A stretch of 49,032 nucleotides of DNA from Herbaspirillum sp. CF444. GTDB taxonomy: Bacteria > Pseudomonadota > Gammaproteobacteria > Burkholderiales > Burkholderiaceae_D. Within the stretch, counting starts at the first letter, position 1; each line of letters opens with the position of its first letter. Position numbers and translations under genes: made by a program. The stretch lies in assembly GCF_000282135.1 (NCBI RefSeq), contig NZ_AKJW01000020.1, forward strand, positions 1 to 49,032, written 5' to 3'. Shown here piece by piece: positions 26,033 to 36,100 of this stretch. The notes below the pieces were generated by a model. That model was not told the origin of the DNA. It made no database searches and worked only from the letters and a program-made list of their open reading frames with translations.

Positions 26033-27490
26033 ATGGAAGTTCAATCCGTTTCCTTCAGGAAAAACCGTCGGCGTTCGTTGCCGACCTTGTCCGCACTGGC
26101 GATGGCGGCGCTGACGCTGGCCGGTTGCGCGCAGTTTTCCGACCTCGGCCCGCGCGCCGAACCCAAGGCGGCAGACGCCTATCAATCGTCGCAATCGCTG
26201 GCAGGTACGGCGGTCGCCTGGCCCGACGACAACTGGTGGACGGCCTACGGCGACAAGCAGCTCAACACGCTGATCGGCGAGGCTTTGCACGGTGCGCCGT
26301 CCATGGCCGTGGCGCGAGCGCGCCTGCTGAAGGCCGAAGGCGCAGCGCAGCAGCAAGGCGCAGCTTTGCTGCCGCAGGTCAGCGCGAACGCCTCGCTGGA
26401 CCGCATGAAACAAAGCTATAACAACGGCGTGCCGCCCGACTTCGTGCCGCGCGGGTACAACAACGAAACACGCGCCACGCTCGACTTCAGCTACGAAATC
26501 GACTTCTGGGGCAAAAACCGCGCCGCACTCGCCGCCGCCACTTCCGAGCTGGAAGCCGCGCGCGCCGATGCCGCACAGGCGCGCATCACGCTGTCGACCT
26601 CGATTGCCGCGGCCTATGCCGAACTGGAACGCCTGTTCAGCCAACGCGACACCTCCGAAGCTGCTTTGCAAGTCCGCGTGGAAACCGAAAACCTGTTCCG
26701 GCAGCGTCGCCTCAACGGCCTGGAAACCGAAGGCAGCGTCAAACAAGTGACCGCCCGCCGCGCCCTGGCCGAAGCCGATCTGCTGAGCCTGGACGAATCG
26801 ATTGCGCTCCAACGCAACAAGCTGGCGGCGCTGGCCGGCGCCGGTCCGGATCGCGGCCTGCAACTGGCGCGCCCGGTGATCGACATGTCCAAGCCGTTCA
26901 ACCTGCCGAAAGAATTGCCGGCCGAATTGCTGGGGCGCCGTCCCGACATCGTCGCTGCACGTCTGCGCGCCGAATCGGCCGCCAAGCAGATCAAGGTGGC
27001 GCGCGCGCAGTTTTATCCCAACGTCAATCTGAGCGCTTACTTCGGCTTCCAGTCGCTGGGCACCAACCTGCTGACGCAATCCGGTTCGAGCATCGGCAGC
27101 TTCGGCCCGGCGATCTCGCTGCCGATTTTTGAAGGCGGCCGTCTGCGCGGACAGTTCCGTTCGGCCAGCGCCAGCTATGACGAAGCCGTCGCCAATTACG
27201 ACAGCGCGGTCACGCAAGCCCTGCAGGATGTCGCCGACGTCGCCGTCAGCGAGAAGGCGCTCAGCGGTCGCCTGAACAAGACCGAAGAAGCCGCGCACGC
27301 CGCCGAAGAAGCCTATCGCATCGTGCGCAATCGCTACGAAGGCGGCCTCACCAATTACCTCGACGTGCTCAATGCGCAAGATGCGCTGCTGACCAATCTG
27401 CGCGAACTGTCGACCCTGCGTTCACGCATGTTCGCCCTCGACGTCTCGATGGTGCGCGCACTCGGCGGCGGCTATCAGAACGCCAGCTAA
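26033..27490 (+). CDS. Outer-membrane efflux lipoprotein, OprM/NodT family (operon 1)
   Basis: 485 aa. Signal peptide with lipobox LTLAGC (acylated Cys at about residue 33). Two outer-membrane-efflux repeats; landmarks: WWTAYGDKQLNTLI near the N-terminus, FSYEIDFWGKNRAAL, ELLGRRPDIVAARLRAESAAKQI (quoted in part), FYPNVNLSAYFGFQSLG, ISLPIFEGGRLRGQ, and YEGGLTNYLDVLNAQ. Trimeric channel for a tripartite pump. It is first in the operon, 29 bp before the EmrA-type adaptor gene. The order OMF-adaptor-pump differs from E. coli emrAB, where TolC is elsewhere. Confidence 0.95.
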   Translation: MEVQSVSFRKNRRRSLPTLSALAMAALTLAGCAQFSDLGPRAEPKAADAYQSSQSLAGTAVAWPDDNWWTAYGDKQLNTLIGEALHGAPSMAVARARLLKAEGAAQQQGAALLPQVSANASLDRMKQSYNNGVPPDFVPRGYNNETRATLDFSYEIDFWGKNRAALAAATSELEAARADAAQARITLSTSIAAAYAELERLFSQRDTSEAALQVRVETENLFRQRRLNGLETEGSVKQVTARRALAEADLLSLDESIALQRNKLAALAGAGPDRGLQLARPVIDMSKPFNLPKELPAELLGRRPDIVAARLRAESAAKQIKVARAQFYPNVNLSAYFGFQSLGTNLLTQSGSSIGSFGPAISLPIFEGGRLRGQFRSASASYDEAVANYDSAVTQALQDVADVAVSEKALSGRLNKTEEAAHAAEEAYRIVRNRYEGGLTNYLDVLNAQDALLTNLRELSTLRSRMFALDVSMVRALGGGYQNAS

Positions 27491-27519
27491 TCAAATTCAA
27501 CAAGATACAAGGAACCGTC

Positions 27520-28755
27520 ATGTCACACAGTGATTCCCAAGCAATTCAAACCATCGTCGCCACCACCGACAAGGCGCCGGGAAAGCGCAAAAAGATGTTC
27601 GCCATTTTTGCCGGCGTGGTCGCCGTCGCCGCCATCGGCTACGGCACTTACTGGTATTTCATCGGCTCGCGCTACGTCACCACCGACAACGCCTACACCG
27701 CCGTCGAAGTGTCGCAAGTGACGCCTGCCGTCAACGGCATCGTCTCGGAAGTCAAAGTCGTCGACACCCAATACGTCAGGCAAGGCGACGTGCTGGTCGT
27801 CATCGACAAGCGCGATGCCGTCCTCGCGCTGGCGCAGGCCGAAGCCGACCTGAGCCGCGCCGAGCGCCGCGTGCAAGGCTACTTCGCCAACGACACAGGT
27901 TTCGTGGCGCAGGTTCAGGCGCGCGAAGCCGAACAGAAACGCTCGGCCGCGCAACTGCTGTCCGCGCAAGCCGACCTGCAACGCGCCGAACTGGATCTGC
28001 GTCGCCGCGAAGCGCTGGAAAAATCCGGTTCGGTCTCGGGCGAAGAACTGACCAATGCCCGCACCACCGTGCTGACCATGCAGGCCAACCTGAAAGCCGC
28101 CGAAGCCGGCCGCATCCAGGCCGACGCCAACCGCAACGCCACCATCGGCGCGCAAAAGGCCAGCACCGTGCTGACCGCCAACACCACCGTCGACAGCAAT
28201 CCGGAAGTCACGCTGGCGCGCGCCAAGCGCGACCAGGCAAGACTCGATCTGGAACGCACCGTGCTGCGCGCGCCGGTGGACGGCGTCGTCGCCCGCCGTC
28301 AGGTACAGGTCGGTCAACGCGTGCAAGCCGGCACCGCCCTGCTGTCCGTGGTGCCGACGCGTTTGATGCACGTTGACGCCAATTTCAAGGAAGGCCAGCT
28401 GGCGCAGGTACGCCTGGGTCAACCGGTCACCATGAAGGCCGACATCTACGGCAGCGCGGTGGAATACCACGGCACCGTCATCGGCGTGGCCGGCGGTACC
28501 GGTTCGGCCTTTGCGGTCATCCCGGCGCAGAACGCCACCGGCAACTGGATCAAGGTCGTACAACGCCTGCCGGTGCGCATCTCCATCGACAGCAAGGAAC
28601 TGGTGGCGCAGCCGCTGAGCGTGGGCCTGTCGATGGACGTCTCCATCGATACGCGCGGCAAGAGCGGTAGCGGCAATGCCGGCAACACGGCAATGACCTC
28701 CAACGGCGCATTGACTGTTGGCGAAAATAAAGCGGCCAACGCATCGACTCTGTAA
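27520..28755 (+). CDS. EmrA/HlyD-type membrane-fusion adaptor (operon 1)
   Basis: 411 aa behind an AAGGA site. One N-terminal transmembrane helix (about residues 25-45), then the HlyD layout: the YVTTDNAYTAVEVSQVTPAVNG lipoyl half (quoted in part), a long alanine-rich coiled-coil hairpin (about 95-215), the second lipoyl half TVLRAPVDGVVARRQVQVGQ, and a beta-barrel with DANFKEGQLAQV. It links the inner-membrane EmrB-type pump to the outer-membrane channel encoded just upstream. Confidence 0.95.
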   Translation: MSHSDSQAIQTIVATTDKAPGKRKKMFAIFAGVVAVAAIGYGTYWYFIGSRYVTTDNAYTAVEVSQVTPAVNGIVSEVKVVDTQYVRQGDVLVVIDKRDAVLALAQAEADLSRAERRVQGYFANDTGFVAQVQAREAEQKRSAAQLLSAQADLQRAELDLRRREALEKSGSVSGEELTNARTTVLTMQANLKAAEAGRIQADANRNATIGAQKASTVLTANTTVDSNPEVTLARAKRDQARLDLERTVLRAPVDGVVARRQVQVGQRVQAGTALLSVVPTRLMHVDANFKEGQLAQVRLGQPVTMKADIYGSAVEYHGTVIGVAGGTGSAFAVIPAQNATGNWIKVVQRLPVRISIDSKELVAQPLSVGLSMDVSIDTRGKSGSGNAGNTAMTSNGALTVGENKAANASTL

Positions 28756-28768
28756 TCAGGCGCCCATC

Positions 28769-30307
28769 ATGTCATCCAACTTTTCCGACGCGGCCATGAA
28801 GCCGCTGGAGGGCGCGCAGCTGGTCGGCGCCGGCTTGCTGCTGGCGGCCGCCAACTTCATCGCGGTGCTCGACACCACGATCGCCAACGTCTCGGTGTCG
28901 ACGATCTCGGGAGCGCTCGGCGCCTCGTCGAGCCAGGGCACCTACGTCATTACTTCCTACGCGGTGGCGGAAGCGATCACCGTGCCGCTGACCGGCTGGC
29001 TCGCCAACCGCTTCGGCACGGTGCGCGTATTCATCACCTCGATGATCCTGTTCGGCCTGTTCTCCGCGCTGTGCGGCCTGGCCAATTCGCTCGGCATGCT
29101 GATCGCCTTCCGCGTGTTGCAAGGCCTGGCCGGCGGTCCGCTGATGCCCTTGTCGCAAACCCTGCTGCTGCGCATTTTCCCCAAGGAGAAAGCGCCCGCC
29201 GCGGTCGGCTTGTGGGCCATGACCACGCTGATCGCGCCGATTGCCGGACCGATCCTCGGCGGCGTGCTGTGCGATCAATACAGCTGGCCCTACATCTTCT
29301 TCATCAACGTGCCGGTGGCGCTGCTGTGCGGCTACATGGGCTGGAAGATGCTCAAGCGCTACGAATCGCCGTTGCTGAAGCTGCCCATCGACAGGATCGG
29401 CCTGATCCTGATGATCGTCTGGGTCGCCGCCTTGCAACTGATGCTCGACGAAGGCAAGGAAAAAGACTGGTTCGCGTCCAACGAAATCATCATCCTGGCG
29501 CTGGTGGCGGTTGCCGGTTTTATCGCCTTCATGATCTGGGAGCTGACCGAGCGCAATCCGATTGTCGACCTGCGGGTGTTCCGCCATCGCGGCTATTCCG
29601 CCAGCGTGACGACCATCTGCCTCGCCTTCGGCGCCTTCTTCGGCGCCACGGTGCTGACGCCTTTGTGGCTGCAAGGCTATATGGGCTACACGGCGACGCA
29701 TTCGGGCGAAACCACGGCGATGAGCGGCATCCTCGCGGTGATGACGGCGCCCTTCGTGGCAAAGATGTCGACCAAGGTCGATCCGCGCAAGCTGGTCTTC
29801 ATCGGCGTGATGTGGCTGGGTGCGGTGACGCTGTTCCGCAGCTTCAACACCTCCGACATGACCAACTTCCAGATCGGCTGGCCGCTGCTGCTGCAAGGCA
29901 TCGGTTTGCCGTTGTTCTTCGTGCCGCTGACCGGACTGGCGCTGGCCAGCGTGGATGAGTCGGAGATGGCGTCGGCGGCAGGTCTGATGAGCTTCTGCCG
30001 CACCATGTCGGGCGCGATCGCTACTTCGCTGGTCAACACCAGCTGGGAAAACAAGTCGATCTACTATCACGCCGAGTTGTCCGGCCTGGTCGACCAGTTC
30101 GGCGATGCGGTCAATGCGCTGACGCAGGCCGGCATGTCGCTGGACCAGGCGCGCGCCAGCATCGAGCAGACCTTGCAATCGCAAAGCATCATGCTGTCGA
30201 CCAATCATATCTTCATGATGGCGGCGATCTCATTCGGGCTGGCGGCGACGGCGGTGTGGTTTGCGCCGAAACCGACGCGGGTGGCGGATACTTCGGCGGC
30301 GCATTGA
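28769..30307 (+). CDS. EmrB/QacA-type multidrug MFS exporter (DHA2, 14 helices; operon 1)
   Basis: 512 aa from the ATG at 28769, 13 bp after the adaptor gene. Proton-driven drug exporter of the inner membrane. Seen: helix 1 motif VLDTTIANVSVSTI (the D1 motif of DHA2), GWLANRFGTVRVF, motif C region APIAGPILGGVLCDQYSWPYIFFINVP (quoted in part), and about fourteen hydrophobic helices. Partners are the adaptor and channel encoded upstream; repression by the TetR protein at 25209 is expected. A strong terminator follows. Confidence 0.95.
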   Translation: MSSNFSDAAMKPLEGAQLVGAGLLLAAANFIAVLDTTIANVSVSTISGALGASSSQGTYVITSYAVAEAITVPLTGWLANRFGTVRVFITSMILFGLFSALCGLANSLGMLIAFRVLQGLAGGPLMPLSQTLLLRIFPKEKAPAAVGLWAMTTLIAPIAGPILGGVLCDQYSWPYIFFINVPVALLCGYMGWKMLKRYESPLLKLPIDRIGLILMIVWVAALQLMLDEGKEKDWFASNEIIILALVAVAGFIAFMIWELTERNPIVDLRVFRHRGYSASVTTICLAFGAFFGATVLTPLWLQGYMGYTATHSGETTAMSGILAVMTAPFVAKMSTKVDPRKLVFIGVMWLGAVTLFRSFNTSDMTNFQIGWPLLLQGIGLPLFFVPLTGLALASVDESEMASAAGLMSFCRTMSGAIATSLVNTSWENKSIYYHAELSGLVDQFGDAVNALTQAGMSLDQARASIEQTLQSQSIMLSTNHIFMMAAISFGLAATAVWFAPKPTRVADTSAAH

Positions 30308-30336
30308 CCGCGCATTGACGGTACTTGGCCAAAAAG

Positions 30337-30363
30337 AAAACGGGACCCGCGGGTCCCGTTTTT
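30337..30363. terminator. Bidirectional intrinsic terminator between efflux operons 1 and RND
   Basis: The palindrome AAAACGGGACCC-GC-GGGTCCCGTTTT at 30337-30362 has T-runs on both strands. It sits between convergent genes: EmrB-type exporter (plus) and the RND-system channel (minus). Confidence 0.93.
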
Positions 30364-30380
30364 CATGCCTGCTCGTCAAC

Positions 30381-31829
30381 TCATTTTTGCGCCACTTTTT
30401 CCTCGGACCAGTCGCCGCCCAAGGCCTTGATCAGGAACACCGACGTCAGCATGCGCTGCCCCATCAGCTGCGCCGCCTGGCGTTCGCTGTTGAGCAACGA
30501 CTGCTGCGCGGTGATCACGTCGAGATAGGTCGCCACGCCGCCTTCATAACGGCTGTTGGCAATGTCGAGCACGCGACGTGCTGAAACAATCGCGGCCTGT
30601 GCCTGCGCATACGCACGGTCCAGCGCCGAGACGCCGGTAATGCCGTCTTCGACTTCCTGCATCGCGGTCAGCACGACCCGGCGGTAATTCGCCACGGCGA
30701 CGTCATAACCTCCTTTGGCGAAATCGACGTTGGCGCTGATGCGGCCGCCATCAAACAAAGTCTGCGTTGCCGAAACGCCCAGCGACCACAGCACGCTCGG
30801 CGCATTGAACAAGGTCTCGATCGCGCGGCTGTCGACGCCATACGACGGCGCCAGAATGACGCTCGGGAAAAACGCCGCGCGCGCGACACCGATCTGCGCA
30901 TTGGAGGCAGCCATGGCGCGTTCGGCGGAAGCAATGTCGGGACGGCGTTCCAGCAGGTCGGACGGCATGCCGATCGGCACCGCCGGCGGCGTCATTGGCG
31001 CCAGTGCAGGCGGCAATGAGAAGTTCGGCGCCGGCGTGCCGGTCAGCGTGGCGATGGCATGCTCATATTGCGCGCGCGCCTTGCGCAAGACGTCGACTTG
31101 CGTCAACGTGGTGTCCAGCAAAGCTTGTTGCTGGGCGACGTCCAGGCCCGATGTCGCACCGAGGTCATGGCGCGAAGTCGCCAGTTCCAGCGCCTTGCGT
31201 TGCAGCTCGATGGAACGCGACAGCACGTCGAGTTCGACATCCAGCTCGCGCAGGTTGAAGTAGTTGCTCGCCAGATCGGCGCTCAGCAGCAGGCGCGTGT
31301 TTTCCAGATCGGCGACGGCTTGCTCGGCCGAGGCGCGCGCGCCTTCGACGCTGCGCTGCACGCGGCCAAACAAATCGACTTCGTAGCTGACGTTGACGCC
31401 CAACGCAAAATCGTTCTGCACCGTTGCGAAGTTCGCCGCGTTGTAGTTGGTCAGCGGACGGTTGCCGGAGATGCGCAGGCGCGAAGCGCGCACACCGGCA
31501 CTCACTTGCGGATACATGCCGGCCGAGACGGAATTGGCCGTTGCTCGCGCCTGCGTCAGACGCGCAGCGGCAACCGCCAGCGTCTGGTTGCCGTCCAGCG
31601 CCTGTTGCTGCAAGGCGTTCAATTTGGCGTCGCCAAAACGTTCCCACCACGCGCCCTTGACTTGCGTGTCGCTGGGCGTGCTTTGCCGCCACGGCGCGTC
31701 GAGCTGCCAGGTCACCGGCATGTCGACCTCGGGCTTGCGATAGTCGGGACCGGCCGCGCAACCCGCCAGAACGGCGCTCAGCACAATGGCAGAGGCAGCC
31801 ACAGCAATCGGATTCAGGCGCAGCTTCAT
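30381..31829 (-). CDS. Outer-membrane efflux lipoprotein, OprM/NodT family (RND operon)
   Basis: 482 aa from the ATG at 31829; a GTG directly before it is also in frame. Lipobox VLAGC in the N-terminal signal peptide. Landmarks: AGPDYRKPEVDMP, WWERFGDAKLNAL, NVSYEVDLFGRVQRS, DLLERRPDIASAERAMAASNAQIGVARAAFFPS (quoted in part), and YEGGVATYLDVITAQQ. It is last in the operon; its start overlaps the adaptor stop (TGATG), so translation is coupled. Confidence 0.95.
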   Translation of the reverse strand: MKLRLNPIAVAASAIVLSAVLAGCAAGPDYRKPEVDMPVTWQLDAPWRQSTPSDTQVKGAWWERFGDAKLNALQQQALDGNQTLAVAAARLTQARATANSVSAGMYPQVSAGVRASRLRISGNRPLTNYNAANFATVQNDFALGVNVSYEVDLFGRVQRSVEGARASAEQAVADLENTRLLLSADLASNYFNLRELDVELDVLSRSIELQRKALELATSRHDLGATSGLDVAQQQALLDTTLTQVDVLRKARAQYEHAIATLTGTPAPNFSLPPALAPMTPPAVPIGMPSDLLERRPDIASAERAMAASNAQIGVARAAFFPSVILAPSYGVDSRAIETLFNAPSVLWSLGVSATQTLFDGGRISANVDFAKGGYDVAVANYRRVVLTAMQEVEDGITGVSALDRAYAQAQAAIVSARRVLDIANSRYEGGVATYLDVITAQQSLLNSERQAAQLMGQRMLTSVFLIKALGGDWSEEKVAQK

Positions 31830-33097
31830 CACGACTTGCCTTGTTCAGCTGGTTTGCCGTCCGCCTTGGTTGCCGGATTCGCGGCAGGCTTGGTTTCCGG
31901 CGCCAAGGCGACTTCATCGCCTTCCGCCACCGAGTCGGACGGATTGAGGATCAGGCGTTCGGCACCGGTAATGCCGTCGAGCACTTCCACGGTCTGGCCG
32001 TAGTTGCGGCCGAGCTGCACGCGCTTCAGATGCACGCGGTTCTTGTCATCGACTGCAGCGACCAGGGTACCGTCACGACGGAAGATCAAGGTATCGGTGG
32101 ACACCACCAGCGCGCCGCTCGGTTTCAGCGGCAAGGCGACCTGGACGAAGGCGCCCGGCAACAAGACGCCATCGGCGTTCGGCAACGACACTTCCACCTG
32201 CATGGTGCGCGTGGCGGTATCGATGGAAGCGGCGGTGCGCACCACTTTGCCGTCGAAGCGCTGGCCGCGCAGTTCGGATTGCGTCACCACGACCTTCTGG
32301 CCCTGCTTGATCAGGTTGGCGTAAGACTGCGGCACGTTGATGTAGACGCGCAGCGGATCGGTCTGCGCCAGCGTGAACAGGGCGCGTCCGACGCCGCCGC
32401 CGGCGCCCGGATCGATCAGGTCGCCGACGTCGACGTTGCGGCGCGTGATCACGCCGGCGAACGGCGCGACGATGCGCTTGAAGCCTTCCACCTGGCGCAG
32501 GCGTTCGACGTTGGCATCGGCGGCGGCCAGATTGGAACGCGCTTGCGAATAGCCGCTGCGACGCTCGTCGAGTTCCTGTTGCGAGACGGCGTCTTTCTTG
32601 CGCAATGCCTCCCAGCGGTCCACGGTGCTCTTGGCCAGTTCCAGGCTGGAAGCGGCCTGCTGGCGCGCGGCGATGGCTTGCGACAATTGCTGATCGATTT
32701 CCGGCGTATCGAGTTCGGCCAGCAACTCGCCCTTTTCGACGCGACTGCCGATGTCCTTGTGCCAGCGCTTCAGGTAACCGCCGGCACGCGCCGAAATCGG
32801 CGACTGCACATAACCTTGCAGCGTACCGGGCAATGACAGCGTCTGGCCTGCGTCGCTGCTTTTGGCGATGGCGGTCTTGACGTATTGCCTGGCGCGTTCG
32901 ACGGTGCCGGCTTCCAGCTCGCGCGCATTGAAGACGCGGCTGATGACGGTGCGGGCGGCGCCAGCGGCGAGCAGCAGCAGCACCACGACCATGACGATCT
33001 TGGTGCGGCGTACGATCTGCTGACGTTTCAGCAGCTCTCCGGAGGCATCCGGATCCACGGGATGGATGCCGAGTTGAGAATGACGTTCTTGCGACAT
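31829..33097 (-). CDS. RND efflux periplasmic adaptor (MdtA/HlyD family)
   Basis: 422 aa. A single N-terminal helix at about residues 33-52 anchors it, so it is not a lipoprotein like AcrA. Landmarks: QTLSLPGTLQGYVQSPISARAGGYLKRW (quoted in part), GSRVEKGELLAELDTPEIDQQL, a short coiled coil, FKRIVAPFAGVITRRNVDVGDLI, and VAEGDEVAL near the C-terminus; a Lys/Pro/Ala-rich tail follows. It bridges the RND permease and the OprM-like channel encoded on either side. Sixteen bp separate it from the permease stop. Confidence 0.95.
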   Translation of the reverse strand: MSQERHSQLGIHPVDPDASGELLKRQQIVRRTKIVMVVVLLLLAAGAARTVISRVFNARELEAGTVERARQYVKTAIAKSSDAGQTLSLPGTLQGYVQSPISARAGGYLKRWHKDIGSRVEKGELLAELDTPEIDQQLSQAIAARQQAASSLELAKSTVDRWEALRKKDAVSQQELDERRSGYSQARSNLAAADANVERLRQVEGFKRIVAPFAGVITRRNVDVGDLIDPGAGGGVGRALFTLAQTDPLRVYINVPQSYANLIKQGQKVVVTQSELRGQRFDGKVVRTAASIDTATRTMQVEVSLPNADGVLLPGAFVQVALPLKPSGALVVSTDTLIFRRDGTLVAAVDDKNRVHLKRVQLGRNYGQTVEVLDGITGAERLILNPSDSVAEGDEVALAPETKPAANPATKADGKPAEQGKS

Positions 33098-33113
33098 TGC
33101 TTCCTATCTCCTG

Positions 33114-36100
33114 TTACGGCTGCTGGGGCTGAGGGGGCTGGGGTGGCGTATCACTGCTATCGGCAGGCCCGTGCCCGTGATGCCGGCGCGCTTCTTTGCG
33201 GCGCGCCAGTCGTTGATGAACGCCGGCGAAAACGACGGGAACGAAAAATAAAGTCGACACGGTGGCAAAGATCAGGCCGCCGATCACGGCACGGCCGAGC
33301 GGCGCGTTTTGTTCTGCGCCTTCGCCCAGACCGAGCGCCATCGGGATCATGCCGATGATCATCGCCAGCGCCGTCATCAGCACCGGACGGATACGCGTGG
33401 CGCCCGACTCCAGCGCCGCCGCCAGCGGCGTGGCGCCTTCATCCTTGCGCTGGCGCGCGAACGACACGATCAGGATACTGTTGGCGGTCGCCACCCCCAT
33501 GGTCATGATGGCTCCCGTCAAGGCCGGCACCGAGAGCGTGGTGCCGGTGATGAACAGCATCCAGGCAATCCCCGCCAGCGCCGCGGGCAAGGCGGCAATA
33601 ATGATCGCCGCGTCGATCCACGACTGGAAGTTGACCACCACCAGCAGGTAGACCAGCACGATCGCCATCGCCAGGCCGACGCCCAGGCCGATGAACGATG
33701 CCTGCATGGTCTGCACCTGACCGCGGATCGCAATCTGGCTGCCGCGCGGCAGCCTGGGCTTCATTTCCTCGACCAGCTTGCTGACCTTGCCGGCAACGGT
33801 GGCGAGATCGGTGCCCTGCACGCTGACGAACACGTCGACCGCCGGCAGGATGTTGTAGCGCGACGAGATCGCGATCTGGCGGCCTTGTCTGACGTCCACC
33901 AGATTGCCCAGCAATTGCGTGTTGCTCGGAGCTCCGCTTGCCGTGGCCGCACCGCCGGCACCGACAGGAATGTTCAACAACGCGTCGAGCGAATCGACGC
34001 GATATTGCGGCGACTGCACGGCGACGTTATAGACCACGCCGTTTTGCGGATTGAGCCAGAAGGCCGGCGTCGTCTGCGAGCTGCCCGACAAGGCGATCAG
34101 CACGTTCTGGCCGACGTTGGCGGCGGACAGGCCGAACTGCTGCAGACGGGTGCGATCCATCTGCATGTCCAGCGCCGGACCGTCCAGGCGTTGATGCACG
34201 TGGGCGTCGACCGCGCCTGGGATCTGGCGAATTTTCCTGGTCAGTTCGGCGGCCAGCTCGGCGTTCTTTTCCAGGTTCTGTCCGGTAAACTGCACATCGA
34301 TCGCCGCCGGCAGACCGAAGTTCAGAATCTGCGTGACGATGTCGGCCGGCTGGAAGAAGAACTCGATGCCGGGGAAGCGCTTGGGCAATTCGGCGCGCAG
34401 CATGCTGACCAGTTGCTCGGTCGGACGGTGTCCTTCATGCAGCGACATCAGGATTTCACCGTCGAGCGTGCCGATGGTGCCGGCGTTGCTGTACGACAGA
34501 TTGATGCCGCTGTTGGGCACGCCGATGTTGTCGAGTACGGTTTCCAGTTCGCTGGCCGGGATCATTTCGCGGATGGCGGACTCCACCTGATCGGCGATGC
34601 GCGCGGTCTCTTCAATGCGCGTGCCGGTCGGCGCGCGCATGTGCAGGCGGATCTGGCCGCCGTCGACGTTCGGGAAGAAGTCGCGGCCGAGGAAGGGATA
34701 CAGCAGGCAGGACAGCACGCAGAAACCGAGGAAGGCCAGCGCGAAACGACGGCGATGCGCCAGCAACGAGGACAGCACCAAGGTGTAAGCGCGGCGCACG
34801 CGTTCGAAGCGCGCATCGAAACCGCGGTACAAGCGTTGCAACAGGCTCGGCTTGCCGCCGCTGCTTCCCCCCTCGGCGCCGTGCGCATTGTTCATCAACA
34901 GCATCACCAGCGTCGGCACCAGCGTACGCGACAGGATATAAGACGCCGCCATCGCGAACACCACGGCTTCGGCCAGCGGCACGAACAGGAAGCGCGCCAC
35001 GCCCGACAGGAAGAACATCGGCACGAACACGATACAGATGCACACGGTCGAGACGAAAGCCGGCACGCCAATTTCGCCGGCGCCGACGATGATGGCGTCG
35101 TGCAAGGGCTTGCCCATGTGCATGTGCCGCTCGATGTTCTCGATCGTCACGATGGCCTGGTCGACCAGGATGCCGACCGAGAGCGCCAGCCCCCCCAGCG
35201 TCATCAGGTTGAGCGTCTCGCCCAGCATGTAGAGCACCAGGATCGACGCCAGGATCGACAAGGGGATCGTCACCGCGATGATCAGCGTGCTGCGCCAGTT
35301 GCCGAGGAACAGCAGCACCATCGCCGCGGTCAGGCCGGCAGCGATCAGCGCTTCGGCGACCACGCCTTTGACCGCCGCTTTCACGAACAGCGACTGGTCG
35401 AACAGCGGCGTGATCTTGACGTCGGCCGGCATGGTTTGCTGCGCCTGGGGCAGCAACGCGCGCAGGTTGTTGACGATGTCCAGCGTGGACGCGCCGCCGT
35501 TTTTCAGCACCGACAGCAGCACGCCGCGCACGCCATCCTGGCGCACCACGTTGGTCTGGGGCGAGAAACCGTCGCGCACGTAGGCGACGTCGCGCAGGTA
35601 AGTCGTTGCGCCGTTGGCGGCGGTGCGCACCGGCAAGTCATTGAGACCGGCGACCGCTTCCGGCGAACCGTTCATCTTGATGGTGTATTCGGTGGCGCCG
35701 AACTTGGCGGTGCCCGACGGCAGGATCAGGTTTTGCGTATTGACCGCGTTGACGACGTCGACCGGCGACAGGCCGCGCGCCTGCAGCGCCTGGGTATCCA
35801 GATCGACCGAGATCAGGCGTGTTTTACCGCCGTAAGGAAAAGGCACGGCGACGCCGGGAATCGTGATGAGTTGTGGGCGCAGCGTGTTGACGGCGGCGTC
35901 GAACAGCTGTTGCTCGGGCAAGGTCGGGCTCGACAGCGCCAGTTGCATGACCGGGATGCTGGACGCGGAATACTTGATCACCAGCGGCGGCGTGATGCCG
36001 GGCGGCAGTTGGCGCAGCTGCGATTGCACCGAGGCGACCACCTGGGCGATCGCGTTCTGGATGTTGGCGTTGGGCTGGAAGAACACCTTGATCACGGCGA